In this document: positions 9,779 to 20,564 of the stretch, one piece after another
Numbering within the stretch: position 1 is the first letter of the stretch
Layout of the letters: every line of letters begins with the position of its first letter
From: Volutella citrinella
Taxonomy: Eukaryota > Ascomycota > Sordariomycetes > Hypocreales > Nectriaceae
Direction: 5' to 3'
DNA length: 64,000 nt
NCBI GenBank assembly: GCA_034401135.1
Contig: JAWZSP010000002.1
Location: forward strand, 1,488,001-1,552,000
Made by a program: the position numbers and the translations under genes
The notes under the pieces: generated by a model
What the model was told of the DNA's origin: nothing
Seen by the model: the letters and a program-made list of their open reading frames with translations, nothing else
Database searches by the model: none

Positions 9779-12653
9779 TTTCCCGGGCGCACACGAATCA
9801 AAATCGTCAATTAATGTGGGTGGCGAAGCGTGGTGATGTTGATGTCAGTTTGGTGTGGGAAGTGACGGTGTGTATTGATCCAGGTGACCTCTGCGTTGGT
9901 GCGCGGAGTTGCGACGTGGCCTGCAATGGACGACCTCGATGACGACAAGGGGTCCATCCAACACAAGGCGGAAGGGACAAGGCATTGGCCAATGGCTGCG
10001 CTGAATCGACGGCTTGGCATTTGTGTGCCGCGTGAGCCAATAGGAGGCGCCAGCTAAACTCAGGTACACGGCGGAAGCCGAACAGGGCAATCGCAGAGCG
10101 CCCTCTCGTCTGGAAACGGCACCTCCCTAATCGCAGCTTCACGTGCCACAGCAGGTTGGAGCCACGAAACGTCCATCTCCCTCCTCGTGCCCGAGCCAAG
10201 GACAACAGCAAACGAACAGCACACGAACAGGGGCACAAGAGCCTCCTAGGATCGGCCTACCCATCTCGGGCACGCCGCCTCAGGACGATAGGAGGTTTCG
10301 CCTCATCTTCTCTACCCAGCTGTGGCGATCTTGGCCCTTCTGGAAGCGCCATGTGACTGGTGACGAGTGCCTCGAGCGCCCTGAGCGCCCTGTTTTGGGG
10401 GCCGTTATCGAGGGTCTACGTAAGGCGCCTAAACTTAGCAGCACTCTGGTTGCTGGTCCCTACGCATCTTATCTGGTACTGTTATGTTCCGAAGCTGCCA
10501 GAGGGTGCAGGGCTGGTCGGTGCTTCGTTTCAGTGCGGCGGCACGGCGATATGTGACGATATGCGACAACGCCTTCATGAGGTTTCGCCTCGCGATTCGC
10601 CTGCACTTTCATGGATGACTCCTTGGGCTTCCATAATTACTGGGCAACCAGGCATGAAAGAGAGTCATCCACACGACATTGATCTCCATTCGCCAGACAC
10701 GTGGGTTGGCATCGCATCGCCATTCTGGGACCGCAGCCCCCGTCCTCGGCGCAGGGCGGACGAAGCATTGGATTCGGTCTGCTTTGATGACCAAGCGAGG
10801 GCGATGCCCATCGCCCACCGTGCATATTCTCCCCGTTGCGTGGTGCAGCGAAAACCGTCCGCGTGAGGACCGTCAAGTGGGCTGGCGACCTGCATCTGCA
10901 AGCCTCGCGGAAGCCTTGCCTGCGTCGACCCGGATTTCAGTTCCGGATGGTGCAGTTCCTGCAGCGGAGTGCAGTAGGGCAGCTGAGGGAGGGCCGCATG
11001 GGCGTCTCACAGCGTCCCAGGGCTGCAGCCTGCCTGGGCGTGCAGATCCGCTACTGCGGCCTTGTGTCGCTTGGGTTCTTTCATGCTTTGTCCCTAGGCC
11101 CTGGGCCACCGGGGAAGTATCACGGCGCGCAGCTAGTTGGAAAAAGGAAGAAGCAGCGGCTCCATTCCTGATTCTCCTTTCCTCCGTCGTCGCAGAGCGC
11201 AAACAAACGTCGGGCCTTGGCCGGATGCAACTTGGGCATCAACCGGGGGAACACACACAGCACAGCCATGGTTCAGCAACCGGGGCGATGCTAGTCGAGG
11301 CCTCAAGACAGAAGACGGGGCCCAAAAAGTAAAATGAAGAGAGGTTCCAGGGACCCGAGACAAGCCCAATTGTGGCATTCCCGTCTGATGACTCCCGTCG
11401 AACAAAGAGAGATACTGGTGCGGGCAGGGCCCTGATCCCGACACAGCGGTCGGCATTGGGCCAGAGGAGGCATTGGCTGGCTGGTGCCTGGAATTTGGGG
11501 ATCGGGAGGCTGGGACGTCAGCGGCATCCCAGTCCTCGCATGCCTCACCTGTCTCATTTGCACCGTGAACAGGGCAGATGTGAGAGCACGGAGGAGACCA
11601 TGGGAAAACAGAGTGATCCCCACCGTTTTCCAGGCAACAACTTCGCTCTTCTGGGTGACATGTAAAATTGTACTCCCCCAAGCCGGCCGATTGGGGCCAA
11701 CGACGGCGGCCGTGAGCGTCTGTGGTTGGTCGGCTCCGAAAGGCAGATGGTTGCTTTGCTGGGTCTGGCGGCGCGGGCTTGTAGACTTTTTTTTCTGTTC
11801 GCCCCAACCCAGACTGCTGCGCCCCTTGTCGTCACCCCAAGTGCCGCTGCGCTGGGCGGCGCTCTCTGCCACCACGGCGCATCGCCTTCTGCCGCGACTG
11901 CGCTATTCTGCGCTGTACTGACTGCGTTCGCTGGCTCAAGCACCGCTGCCGTAATATTTCCCCCAACGAGGAGCTCGATTAGGCCCTTTTTCGCCACCGT
12001 GCGCCCCGATGCCCAGCACAAGCTGCCACTTAGCCGCTTCATCACCTTGGCTTCACTGCCTCTTTTGTCCCTCTGTTGTATCTAGATCTCTCTTGCTGCC
12101 CAATGATTTCCTCGAGGCGCCCCATCTCGAATCCGCGCCCCTAGGCGTCCTGGCCGGGCTGCACCGTCGCAATCGTCCCCGTGCGCGCGCAGGCCCCGGT
12201 GCGATCCCTGCTTGACTCACCTTCTTGTCTCCATCCTTTGCTAGCACCAGCACCACACGCACCAAGCACCACGGGACGGGTCGGGGTCCCCTCTTTGAAG
12301 CACCCTACTTACTACTGACTTGTTAGCTTGCAGAGTTGCCTTGCGATTTGCCTGGGCACGCAAGCCCCTTCCCAGGCAGTACAGTCCCCGGTACCAGCAC
12401 TCGGGAAAGGTACGTACCTGCTAGTACTCTCTCGTCTCTTCGTCCGTGGTGCCCTTTGCCGTGGACGGGTACAAATAGTATCTCTCCCCTTCTTCCTCAA
12501 AGACCACTCTCTTCACCCAACTCAGCAACCGCCTCTTCCTCTTCCATCTCTCTCAGCTCTTCAAGTTACTACAACACTCAAGCCAAAGCTCTCTTGAACC
12601 CTCCTCTGTCTCTTTTTCACAACCTCTTCAACAACCCCACCACAACCGCAACA
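9779..12653. other. Intergenic region, no gene seen
   Basis: About 2.9 kb upstream of the FKBP and of the small Ser/Tyr-rich protein. Several open frames of 100-220 codons exist on both strands, but they overlap each other and show no domain, signal or splice-supported extension. The last 250 bases are strongly pyrimidine-rich (CTCTTC and CATCTCTC words), typical of a fungal 5' leader for the gene starting at 12654. Confidence 0.55.
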
Positions 12654-12985
12654 ATGGGCAGCCACTACACCGTCCAAGTTCACCAGAACACCAACGAGCC
12701 CTCCATTGGAAGCTCCTACAGCCGCTCATCTGGCTCATATGCCTCCTCTGGCTCCTCCACTCCTCGCTCCTACTCTCCTTCGTACCGAAGCGAGTATGCT
12801 TCATGTTCGTTCCGCCCCACCCCCCCAGCAGCAGATGGTCCCTCAGCGCAACCCCCACTAACACGCACCCTGCAGCATCGAGCACATCCCGGGTCGAATC
12901 TGGACGCAACGTCATTATTTCCAGCAACGCGGTCCTGCACGACGACTCGCCTCGCCCTACCTACCAAGGCTGCTACACCAGGTAG
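12654..12985 (+). CDS. Small serine/tyrosine-rich protein of unknown function
   Basis: Two exons, 12654-12804 and 12876-12985, with a 71-base intron carrying a good branch-like CTAAC and a TGCAG acceptor, give 86 residues. The start has a favourable ACAATGG context and follows a long pyrimidine-rich leader. The protein begins MGSHYTVQVHQN. It then has a Ser/Tyr-rich stretch (SSYSRSSGSYASSGSS, SYSPSYRSEYASSSS) and ends with a more ordered-looking tail (SGRNVIISSNAVLHDD, then PTYQGCYTR). There is no signal peptide or membrane segment. I do not recognise a family. Support comes from the clean splice join, the biased composition and the leader. It may be a stress- or development-related small protein, but that is a guess. 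Confidence 0.6.
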
Positions 12986-14134
12986 AGCTGTTCGCCTGCT
13001 CTCGATCTGTTCTTCTTAATAGCGCCCACGGTTTTTTTTCTTTTCCCATCACTTGGGGTCTCGGCACAGGCGGTACGGCACGGCACGGCGTTCAACGGAC
13101 ATGACACGATAGATTATCAACTAGACAGCTCACTTGAGCAATGGCAACTGTGTTTTGGAATACTGGAATGTGCGGGAGACTTTTCTCTCCCGCGACATTG
13201 TCTCTGGCTCTATGGGAATTGCTGGCTTTGTACAATTAGTTGGATGAAGTTTATCTCAAAAATTTGACCACCATCCATCCTGCTTCCAAAGTGTGTGCCT
13301 TTGACAACCCCACCACCTCCTCGCTTGTGCGCTGAGAGAGGGCCCAGGCTTCTGCAGCTTCGGCCACAGCTTTCAACCCGAGAGACTGGCCCCAAGGTCC
13401 ACAGTTGCCCCCTTTCATCCAAACCATTCCAGTTTTGGCTCTTGCTTTTCATCGTTATGATGGGCAAATTAGAAATGTGGTGGTCCCGGGCAATTGGGTT
13501 GCGATCGTACCTGCAGCCCAACCAATGCAAGGGTTGCTCCACTAGGCTTCCGCTAGCTGGGCTGATGGCAGCCGGAGGCCCCGCTACCGCTGCATCTCAT
13601 TCTCCCGCGCCTTCGCTCCCCGAAGCGACGCTAATACCATGGATCTGCTTCACTCACCCAGGCGGCATCGTAGTTTTAAATAGCAACTAGAAATACGAGG
13701 CCTTGAGTGTGTCCTTTCTTTTTAGATTCATCTCGTGTCATGCAAGGAGCTGAAGCGCCGGCCATCTATAGTAGCAAATGCAAGATTGATACGTGTTTGT
13801 TATACCCCTGCGCTGTTATTTTTGTGTTCCTCTGACTTGTTTCTTTGTTTTTGAAGCTACCAAGCAGTGCAGGATATACTCCCAACATCTGACTACCATG
13901 TCGCGGGCGGGCGTGTGCATAAAAAAACCCTCCGTGTCTCAAACATCATCAATCGCCCATCCTTCATCGATGCCTCACAGCCGTCCAGCTAAGCGCCTGT
14001 GTTGCGCGCCGTCGGAGTTCGTCTAGTGGATGGAGAGTCTGCTGGCCAAGGACGCGCACTCATACGTCATTCGGTTGCCCCGCAGCGCTGGAGCTCACTC
14101 ACCTCCCCAACTCTGGACAAGCCCAAAGTCAACC
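12986..14134. other. Intergenic region between the small Ser-rich gene and the RPEL gene
   Basis: The 3' flanks of the plus-strand small gene and the minus-strand RPEL gene meet here. No further gene is supportable. The frame at 13210-13542 (minus) and its plus-strand partner at 13295-13690 overlap each other and carry no recognisable features. Confidence 0.55.
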
Positions 14135-14623
14135 TCAAGCGCCACCCTCTCGTTTGGCGTACTCATCCTCAATGGCCTCTTCATATTTCTCGTCAGCACT
14201 CCGAGGGTCGTCATGAAGCACGCCTTCCTTGATGAGCTTCTCGGGCGCTGGACGGTGCGAGATCTTGTCGTTCAGCTTGTCCTCAAGCATGTGTTTCTGG
14301 AGCTAGAGCAGGCAATGTGAGCCGTGCGCAGTCGCCGGGAGGCCTGTGGCTACAACTTACCTCCTTCTGGTGTGCCAGGAGGCCCGGCGCAGCCGTGGAA
14401 GCGGGGAGAATGTTTTCTGGTTCGGGGGCCGAGGCGTCAGCTTGGAGAGCACAGGGCTCTACGAGGCCGCTTGGGGGAACTCACTCTCGACAAGCTCGGA
14501 GCGCTCCGGGCGGTGCAAGAGATGGTTCTCAAGCGAGTTCTTGCGCCCTTTGTCGGGGCTGCTGGGCGAGATTGGGGTCTCGTCGACCGAGTTGGCCCGC
14601 TGCTGCTCAGGTTGTTCCGCCAT
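14135..14623 (-). CDS. RPEL-repeat protein (predicted G-actin-binding)
   Basis: Three exons (14623-14485, 14416-14361, 14302-14135) with introns of 68 and 58 bases (donors GTGAGT and GTAAGT) give 120 residues. Two RPEL-type motifs are visible: RPERSEL followed by VEKNILPAS (about residues 40-55), and RPAPEKL followed by IKEGVLHDD (about 85-100). Each is preceded by a helical segment (NSLENHLLH and MLEDKLNDKISH). RPEL motifs bind monomeric actin in animal MRTF and Phactr proteins. Short fungal RPEL proteins are common, but I know of no established role. The acidic/basic tail reads EKYEEAIEDEYAKREGGA. An in-frame ATG nine codons upstream (14650) is an alternative start. A link to the nearby myosin-I through actin is only suggestive. 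Confidence 0.88.
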
Positions 14624-16372
14624 AGTTGGATCGTTCGTGTTAGGATACAAGTTAATTAGTCTTGTAGCGCTTCAATGCCGAAAGTTACAATCCGACAGTC
14701 GAATCTGGGGTGAAGGGTCAAGAAGAAATGGGAGTGGAACAGAGTGTGCGGGGACGCGGTGGCAGCAGTGGCATTATGTACCCGATCTACAGTACGGACT
14801 ACTGCATTAACCAAAACATGGGGAATGGCCTGTTGATGCGGCAGCCAGCCGATGTTGCTTGGTCGTTCCGTCACATGGGCTGCATGCGGTTGGACCCCGC
14901 CGAAGCATAATCATGGTACTGATCATCACCCGAGCGAGCTAGCCTGTAAAGCGAATGAATGGTGAAGATGGACACCTTCACCCCACCCCCAAAAGGGAAG
15001 GCGGCGGGGTTCGAGCTTGTCCACAAAGCCTGAGAGACCTGAAGACTCTAACGAAGTTCATCCATTCAGGGCTCTCGCTCCCTGGTCTTACCACCGGTCA
15101 GCGTTTTCTGTGACCGATATCGTCACAGGTTCCTCCTGCTTCATACCTTGTACGTCGGGTAAAGACCTTCCGCCTTGGACAAGTACGTGCGCCAAGTCGA
15201 GGACGACGCAAGACAGAGCACGTTGTTCTATCCGATGTTACAATGCAATATCGTTGGGTTGTTCTTTCGAGAGTTGGGCCGAGAGCAGGTGCACCGGCAT
15301 TGAGAGCGTGATCCAACATCGCTTGTAGGGCCAAGAGTAACTACCAACTCCCTCGCATCATGAGATCCATGTCCAGCCGGAGCATCCAAGTACATCGCCG
15401 CCCACTCGCAAGGCACCTGAGCAGCTCTCTCTTCATCGATGGTCCCACGGATGATTCGCAAGAGAGTATCACGACATTGTGATCGTATGTCCGATAAAAT
15501 GTTGTATGGTAAGGTACTCCGTACATATAGTGATAAAATGCCCGGGCTACTGGAAACTGGCAAGGCCTGGATGCACGTACCGTAGTAGGGTGACTGCTGG
15601 ATCGACTGACACGCCACATCTCCCTCCTGTTCAGCCACAGCCACGGCTGCGTCAACGGCGCATTTTGACAGAAGCCGTTTCAGACAAAAGGGTGATGCAA
15701 CGAGGCCACCGCTCTGTAATGCGCTTACTACGACATTGCGAGTCCAAGACAAACGGGCCGTGTCGGCCCTCTAGGCAGCACCATTTCCTGGCCTGTCCGG
15801 GACGGGAAGCGCCAACACACGCACAATGACGCCACTGGGCCATCCTGGGCAATGGGCAGTGGACTGCATCCTTCCTGGCGGGGCCTTGGAACTGTTCTCC
15901 CCAGATGGACAAGGTGGATTGCTTTGGGGGAGGAAAGGCTGTTGGGCGTCAAATTGAAATGCATACGGTTAATCGAGACTTTTAATCGCGAAAAGGCATT
16001 CATTTATTTCTCCCATCAATTTTAATGCTCACTCGCCTCCAAGCCTATATTTCTGCCTTTCCTTCCTTTCCCCGCCGCCACTGAACCTGTCAACTACGTA
16101 CGCAGGGGGGCTGTGCGTGCGTGGCGGAAAATCGTTTTGGCGTTTCGTCACCTCCCCATCTCGTCAGGCACCAGATAACCACCAGCTCTCCAGCCACATC
16201 AAGCTCGCCAACTCCGATTCCCCCCCCCCGACGACAACTTCGCGCCGCCTCATCCCCAACTTCTCTCCAGCAGGATCGGATTCCTGATGCTCCCCTAATT
16301 CCCTAGAGACGGCCGAACATCTTATCCCCTCCAACTCCCTCTCTCGTCCCCCCTTGCGCCCATTAGCCCGCC
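14624..16372. other. Intergenic region between the RPEL gene and myosin-I
   Basis: It contains the RPEL promoter (left) and the myosin promoter and pyrimidine-rich leader (right, from about 16030, with C-runs near 16220). TACTCCGTA occurs at 15515-15523. Open frames at 15228-15752 (minus) and 15479-15829 (plus) overlap and lack any domain signature. I see no gene. Confidence 0.55.
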
Positions 16373-19300
16373 ATGGTAAGCCACCAACCCCTCTCTCCCG
16401 AATACTCTCGCTGATGCGCCGTGCCTAAACGTCAGGGTTACGCAAAACGTCCCAAGGACAAGGCCGCCCGGAAAGCGGGCGGCGCGAGCGCTGCGAAGCC
16501 CAAGAAAGCGACGTTTGAGACCACCAAGAAGAAGGAGATCGGTGTCAGTGACCTCACTCTCCTGAGCAAGGTGTCCAACGACGCAATCAACGAAAACTTG
16601 AAGAAGCGTTTCGAGGGCGCTGAGATTTATACATACATTGGCCATGTGCTGGTTTCCGTCAACCCCTTCCGAGACCTCGGAATCTATACCGATCAAGTCC
16701 TCGAGAGCTACAAGGGGAAGAACCGTCTCGAGATGCCCCCTCACGTCTTCGCCATCGCCGAGTCCTCATACTACAACATGAAAGCATACAAAGACAACCA
16801 GTGTGTCATTATTTCGGGCGAGTCAGGAGCCGGCAAGACCGAGGCCGCCAAGCGCATCATGCAATACATTGCTAGCGTGTCCGGAGGAGAGTCTGGCGAG
16901 ATTCAGCAGATCAAGGACATGGTGCTGGCAACTAACCCCCTGCTGGAGTCATTCGGAAACGCAAAGACGCTAAGAAACAACAATTCATCCCGCTTCGGAA
17001 AGTATCTCCAAATTCACTTCAACGCCAACGGCGAGCCGGTCGGTGCCGACATCACAAATTACCTCCTCGAGAAAACCCGAGTTGTCGGCCAAATCGGAAA
17101 CGAGCGAAACTTCCACATCTTCTACCAATTTACCAAGGGCGCTTCCGATAACTACCGACAGACCTTCGGAATCCAGAAGCCCGAGACATACGTCTACACG
17201 AGCAGATCAAAATGCTTCGACGTTGATGGCATCGATGACATCGCCGAGTTCCGAGACACACTGGATGCCATGAAGATCATTGGCTTGAGCCAGGCAGAGC
17301 AGGATGAGATCTTCCGTATGCTTGCAGCAGTCCTGTGGATTGGAAATATCCAGTTCCAGGAGGACCAAAGCGGCTATGCCGAAGTGACGGACCGGTCGGT
17401 TGTCGATTTCGCCGCCTATCTTCTGGAGGTCACCCCAGAGCAACTGATCAATGGCATTACGATTCGTATTCTCACACCTCGGAACGGCGAGGTGATTGAG
17501 TCGCCGGCGAACCCTGCGCAGGCCTCGGCCACCCGAGATGCCTTGGCCAAGGCCATCTACAACAACCTTTTCGATTGGATCGTGGAGCGTATCAACAAGT
17601 CCCTCCAGTCGCGGCAGTCGACCATCAACTCGATCGGAATTCTGGATATCTACGGATTCGAGATTTTTGAGAAGAACAGCTTCGAACAACTGTGCATCAA
17701 CTATGTCAACGAGAAACTGCAGCAGATCTTCATTCAGCTTACGTTGAAGACCGAGCAAGAAGAGTACGCGCGAGAGCAAATCCAGTGGACACCAATCAAG
17801 TACTTCGATAACAAGGTTGTCTGCGATCTGATCGAACAAGTCCGCCCGCCCGGTGTCTTCTCTGCGATGAAGGATGCAACCAAGACCGCTCACGCAGACC
17901 CCGCGGCTTGCGATCGAACGTTTATGCAGAGCGTCAATGGCATGTCTCATGCTCACTTGACCCCCCGACAGGGAAACTTCATTATCAAGCACTATGCCGG
18001 TGACGTGAGCTATACCGTTGATGGTATCACCGACAAGAACAAGGATCAGCTTCTCAAGGGTCTTCTCAATTTGTTCCAGCACAGCGGCAATGCATTTGTC
18101 CACACTCTGTTCCCCCACCAAGTTGACCAGGACAATCGAAAGCAGCCACCATCCGCAGGCGATCGCATTCGTACCTCGGCCAACGCTCTTGTGGACACCT
18201 TGATGAAGTGCCAGCCGTCATACATTCGAACCATCAAGCCAAACGAGAACAAATCGGCCACCGAATACAACGGCCCCAACGTTCTGCATCAGATCAAGTA
18301 TCTCGGTCTCCAGGAGAACGTTCGCATTCGACGAGCTGGCTTCGCCTACCGACAGGCGTTCGACAAGTTTGTCGACAGATTCTTCTTGCTGTCTCCCGCC
18401 ACTTCTTACGCTGGCGAGTACACCTGGCAGGGAACTACCGAGAATGCCGTCAAGCAGATTCTCAAGGACACAAGTATCCCCAAGGAGGAATGGCAAATGG
18501 GTGTCACCAAGGCTTTCATCAAAGCCCCAGAAACACTGTTTGCGCTCGAGCACATGAGAGATCGTTACTGGCACAACATGGCCACTCGTATCCAGCGAAT
18601 GTGGAGGGCTTACCTTGCATATCGAGCTGAATCGGCTACGCGAATCCAGCGGTTCTGGAGGAAGAAGCGCACTGGCGCCGAGTACCTGCAGCTCCGTGAC
18701 CAGGGACACCGGGTTCTTGGTGGACGAAAGGAGAGGAGACGTATGAGTTTGCTCGGCTCCCGACGTTTCCTCGGAGACTACTTAGGCATCAACGCCGCAA
18801 ATGGCCCTGGATCTCACATCCGCAATGCTGCAAACATTGGTTCCAACGAGAAGGCCATCTTCTCGTGCCGTGGTGAGATCTTGGAGGCCAAGTTTGGTCG
18901 CTCCAGTAAACCCAGTCCGCGAATCATCATTGTGACAAACAGCAAGTTCTATGTCATCGCACAGATGCTTGTCAATGGTGGCGCGCAGATCTCGGTCGAG
19001 AAATCTGTTCCGTTGGGTGCAATCAAATTCGTGGGCACTTCCACTGCTCGCGACGACTGGTTCTCTCTGGGCATCGGGTCCCCTCAGGAGCCCGACCCGC
19101 TCATGAACTGCGTGCTGAAGACAGAGATGTTCACTCAGATGCAGCGTGTGATGCCTGGTGGCTTCAACCTCAAGATTGGAGATGTCATCGAATATGCCAA
19201 GAAGCCCAACAAGATGCAGCAAGTCAAGGTGCTAAAGGACTCCCAACAGCGCGAGGACTTCTACAAGAGTGGTTCGATCCACACGCAACCAGGCGAGCCC

Positions 19301-20175
19301 GCCAACTCCTACTCCAAGCCGACCCCCAAGGGCAAGCCTGTGCCCCCAAGGCCGATCACTCGCGGCAAGCTCATCAAACCCGGTGGCCCCAATGGCAGGC
19401 CATCGCGGCTCACAGGTAACCGAACGGCCCAGCCACGCCCAGGAGCATCTTCTGCTCGGGCAGTGCCTCAGCCCCCGGCTGCTGTCACCGCTGTTGTCAC
19501 GCCTGCTGTCACACCTGCGGCATCCAACTTTGCGGACAAGCCAGTAGCCCACAAGCCTCTCCCCAGCCATACAAGGAACCAAGGCAGCACTGGCGGTGCC
19601 TCTCAACGGCAACCTCCTCCTCCACCTCCACCCGCTGCTGCCGCCACGCCGCCTCCAATGATGGCCAAGGTGCTGTACGACTTTACTGGCCAGAGGGAGA
19701 ACGAGCTCAGCATCCACGAGGGACAGGTTCTTGAAATTGTCCAAAAAGAGAACAATGGTAAGCCATGGTCAATGAAGCGACTATCCCGCCCTGCCCCATT
19801 GATAATGGAACCCCCCGCTGACTGGTTGTTCACTTAGGTTGGTGGCTAGCAAAAACCGAGCAAGGGCAGGCCTGGGTGCCGGCTGCGTACGTCAAGGAGC
19901 TGCCTCCCGCTGCCGCTCCTCGCGCACCTCCGCCTCCACCTGTTGCGAAGGCGAAGCCAACGCCTCCCCAACCCCCGGTCAAGCGTCCCGCGGCAGGACG
20001 CAAGCCAGCCGACTTGCAACAGCGCGACTCGGGAATGAGCCTGAACGGAGCCAACGGATCGGATGGCAGTCGTAGCAACACACCAACCCCCAGCCTCGGA
20101 GGCAGTCTAGCGGATGCACTTCTAGCCAGGCAGAAGGCCATGCAAAACAAGAAGGCCGACGACGATGACTGGTAG
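16373..20175 (+). CDS. MYO1: Class I myosin (fungal actin-patch motor)
   Basis: Exons 16373-16375 (the ATG alone), 16436-19757 and 19838-20175 give 1220 residues. It is an actin-based motor of endocytic patches and hyphal tips. The order is: motor domain with P-loop GESGAGKT (129-136), switch region NNNSSRFGK and DIYGFEIF; two IQ motifs (about 717-755) for light chains; a TH1 lipid-binding tail; a Pro-rich TH2; an SH3 domain (about 1076-1130, [17 protein letters not shown], then WWLAK after splicing, then VPAAYVKEL); a proline-rich linker; and an acidic Arp2/3-activating end (ADDDDW). The second intron splits the SH3 domain in a glycine codon. The TEDS-rule position, counted 16 residues before DALAK, appears to be Glu353 (GEVIES) rather than a phosphorylatable Ser. 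The LLEKTRVV segment has Thr215. Confidence 0.97.
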
Positions 20176-20564
20176 CGGACACGACGTGATGGATGCATCA
20201 AAAAGATTCAGGAGGAGAGGGGCGAATTACTTACGTGATGACGATTTAGACAGAGCCAGATAAACATGCGCTCTACCGATTCTGTACAGGATCTTGGCCG
20301 TTTATCTCGACAGAGGGGCGTCAATGAATGGTCATGGATTTATGTTTTGGTCAATGTTGCACCAGCGTAAGGGGATAGGGCGTCGCGATGCTTTGGGAAG
20401 CGCAGGCCTGCTTGTACAAAGAAAGCCGGCTCCTGGCTCACTGATAGTGCGTGCATGTTGCAATGGGGGACGGAAGATTTTCAGAATAGATTACTTGATT
20501 TGACCTTTTTTTGTCCCCTTCTTGGAAGGGTTTATCCAAACTTGATTCATGCTTATGACCGTTA
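20176..20564. other. Convergent 3' flanks of myosin-I and PFA4
   Basis: About 390 bases between two stop codons on opposite strands. It should hold both polyadenylation regions. No gene is seen. Confidence 0.6.

Noticed and set aside
10679..11807. Overlapping open frames of 217 (plus) and 224 codons (minus)
   Set aside because: Both are low in recognisable features, rich in Arg/Pro/Ser from GC-rich DNA, and mutually overlapping. There is no splice-supported continuation.
17207..18121. 304-codon minus-strand frame in the myosin gene
   Set aside because: Antisense shadow of the highly biased motor-domain coding sequence.
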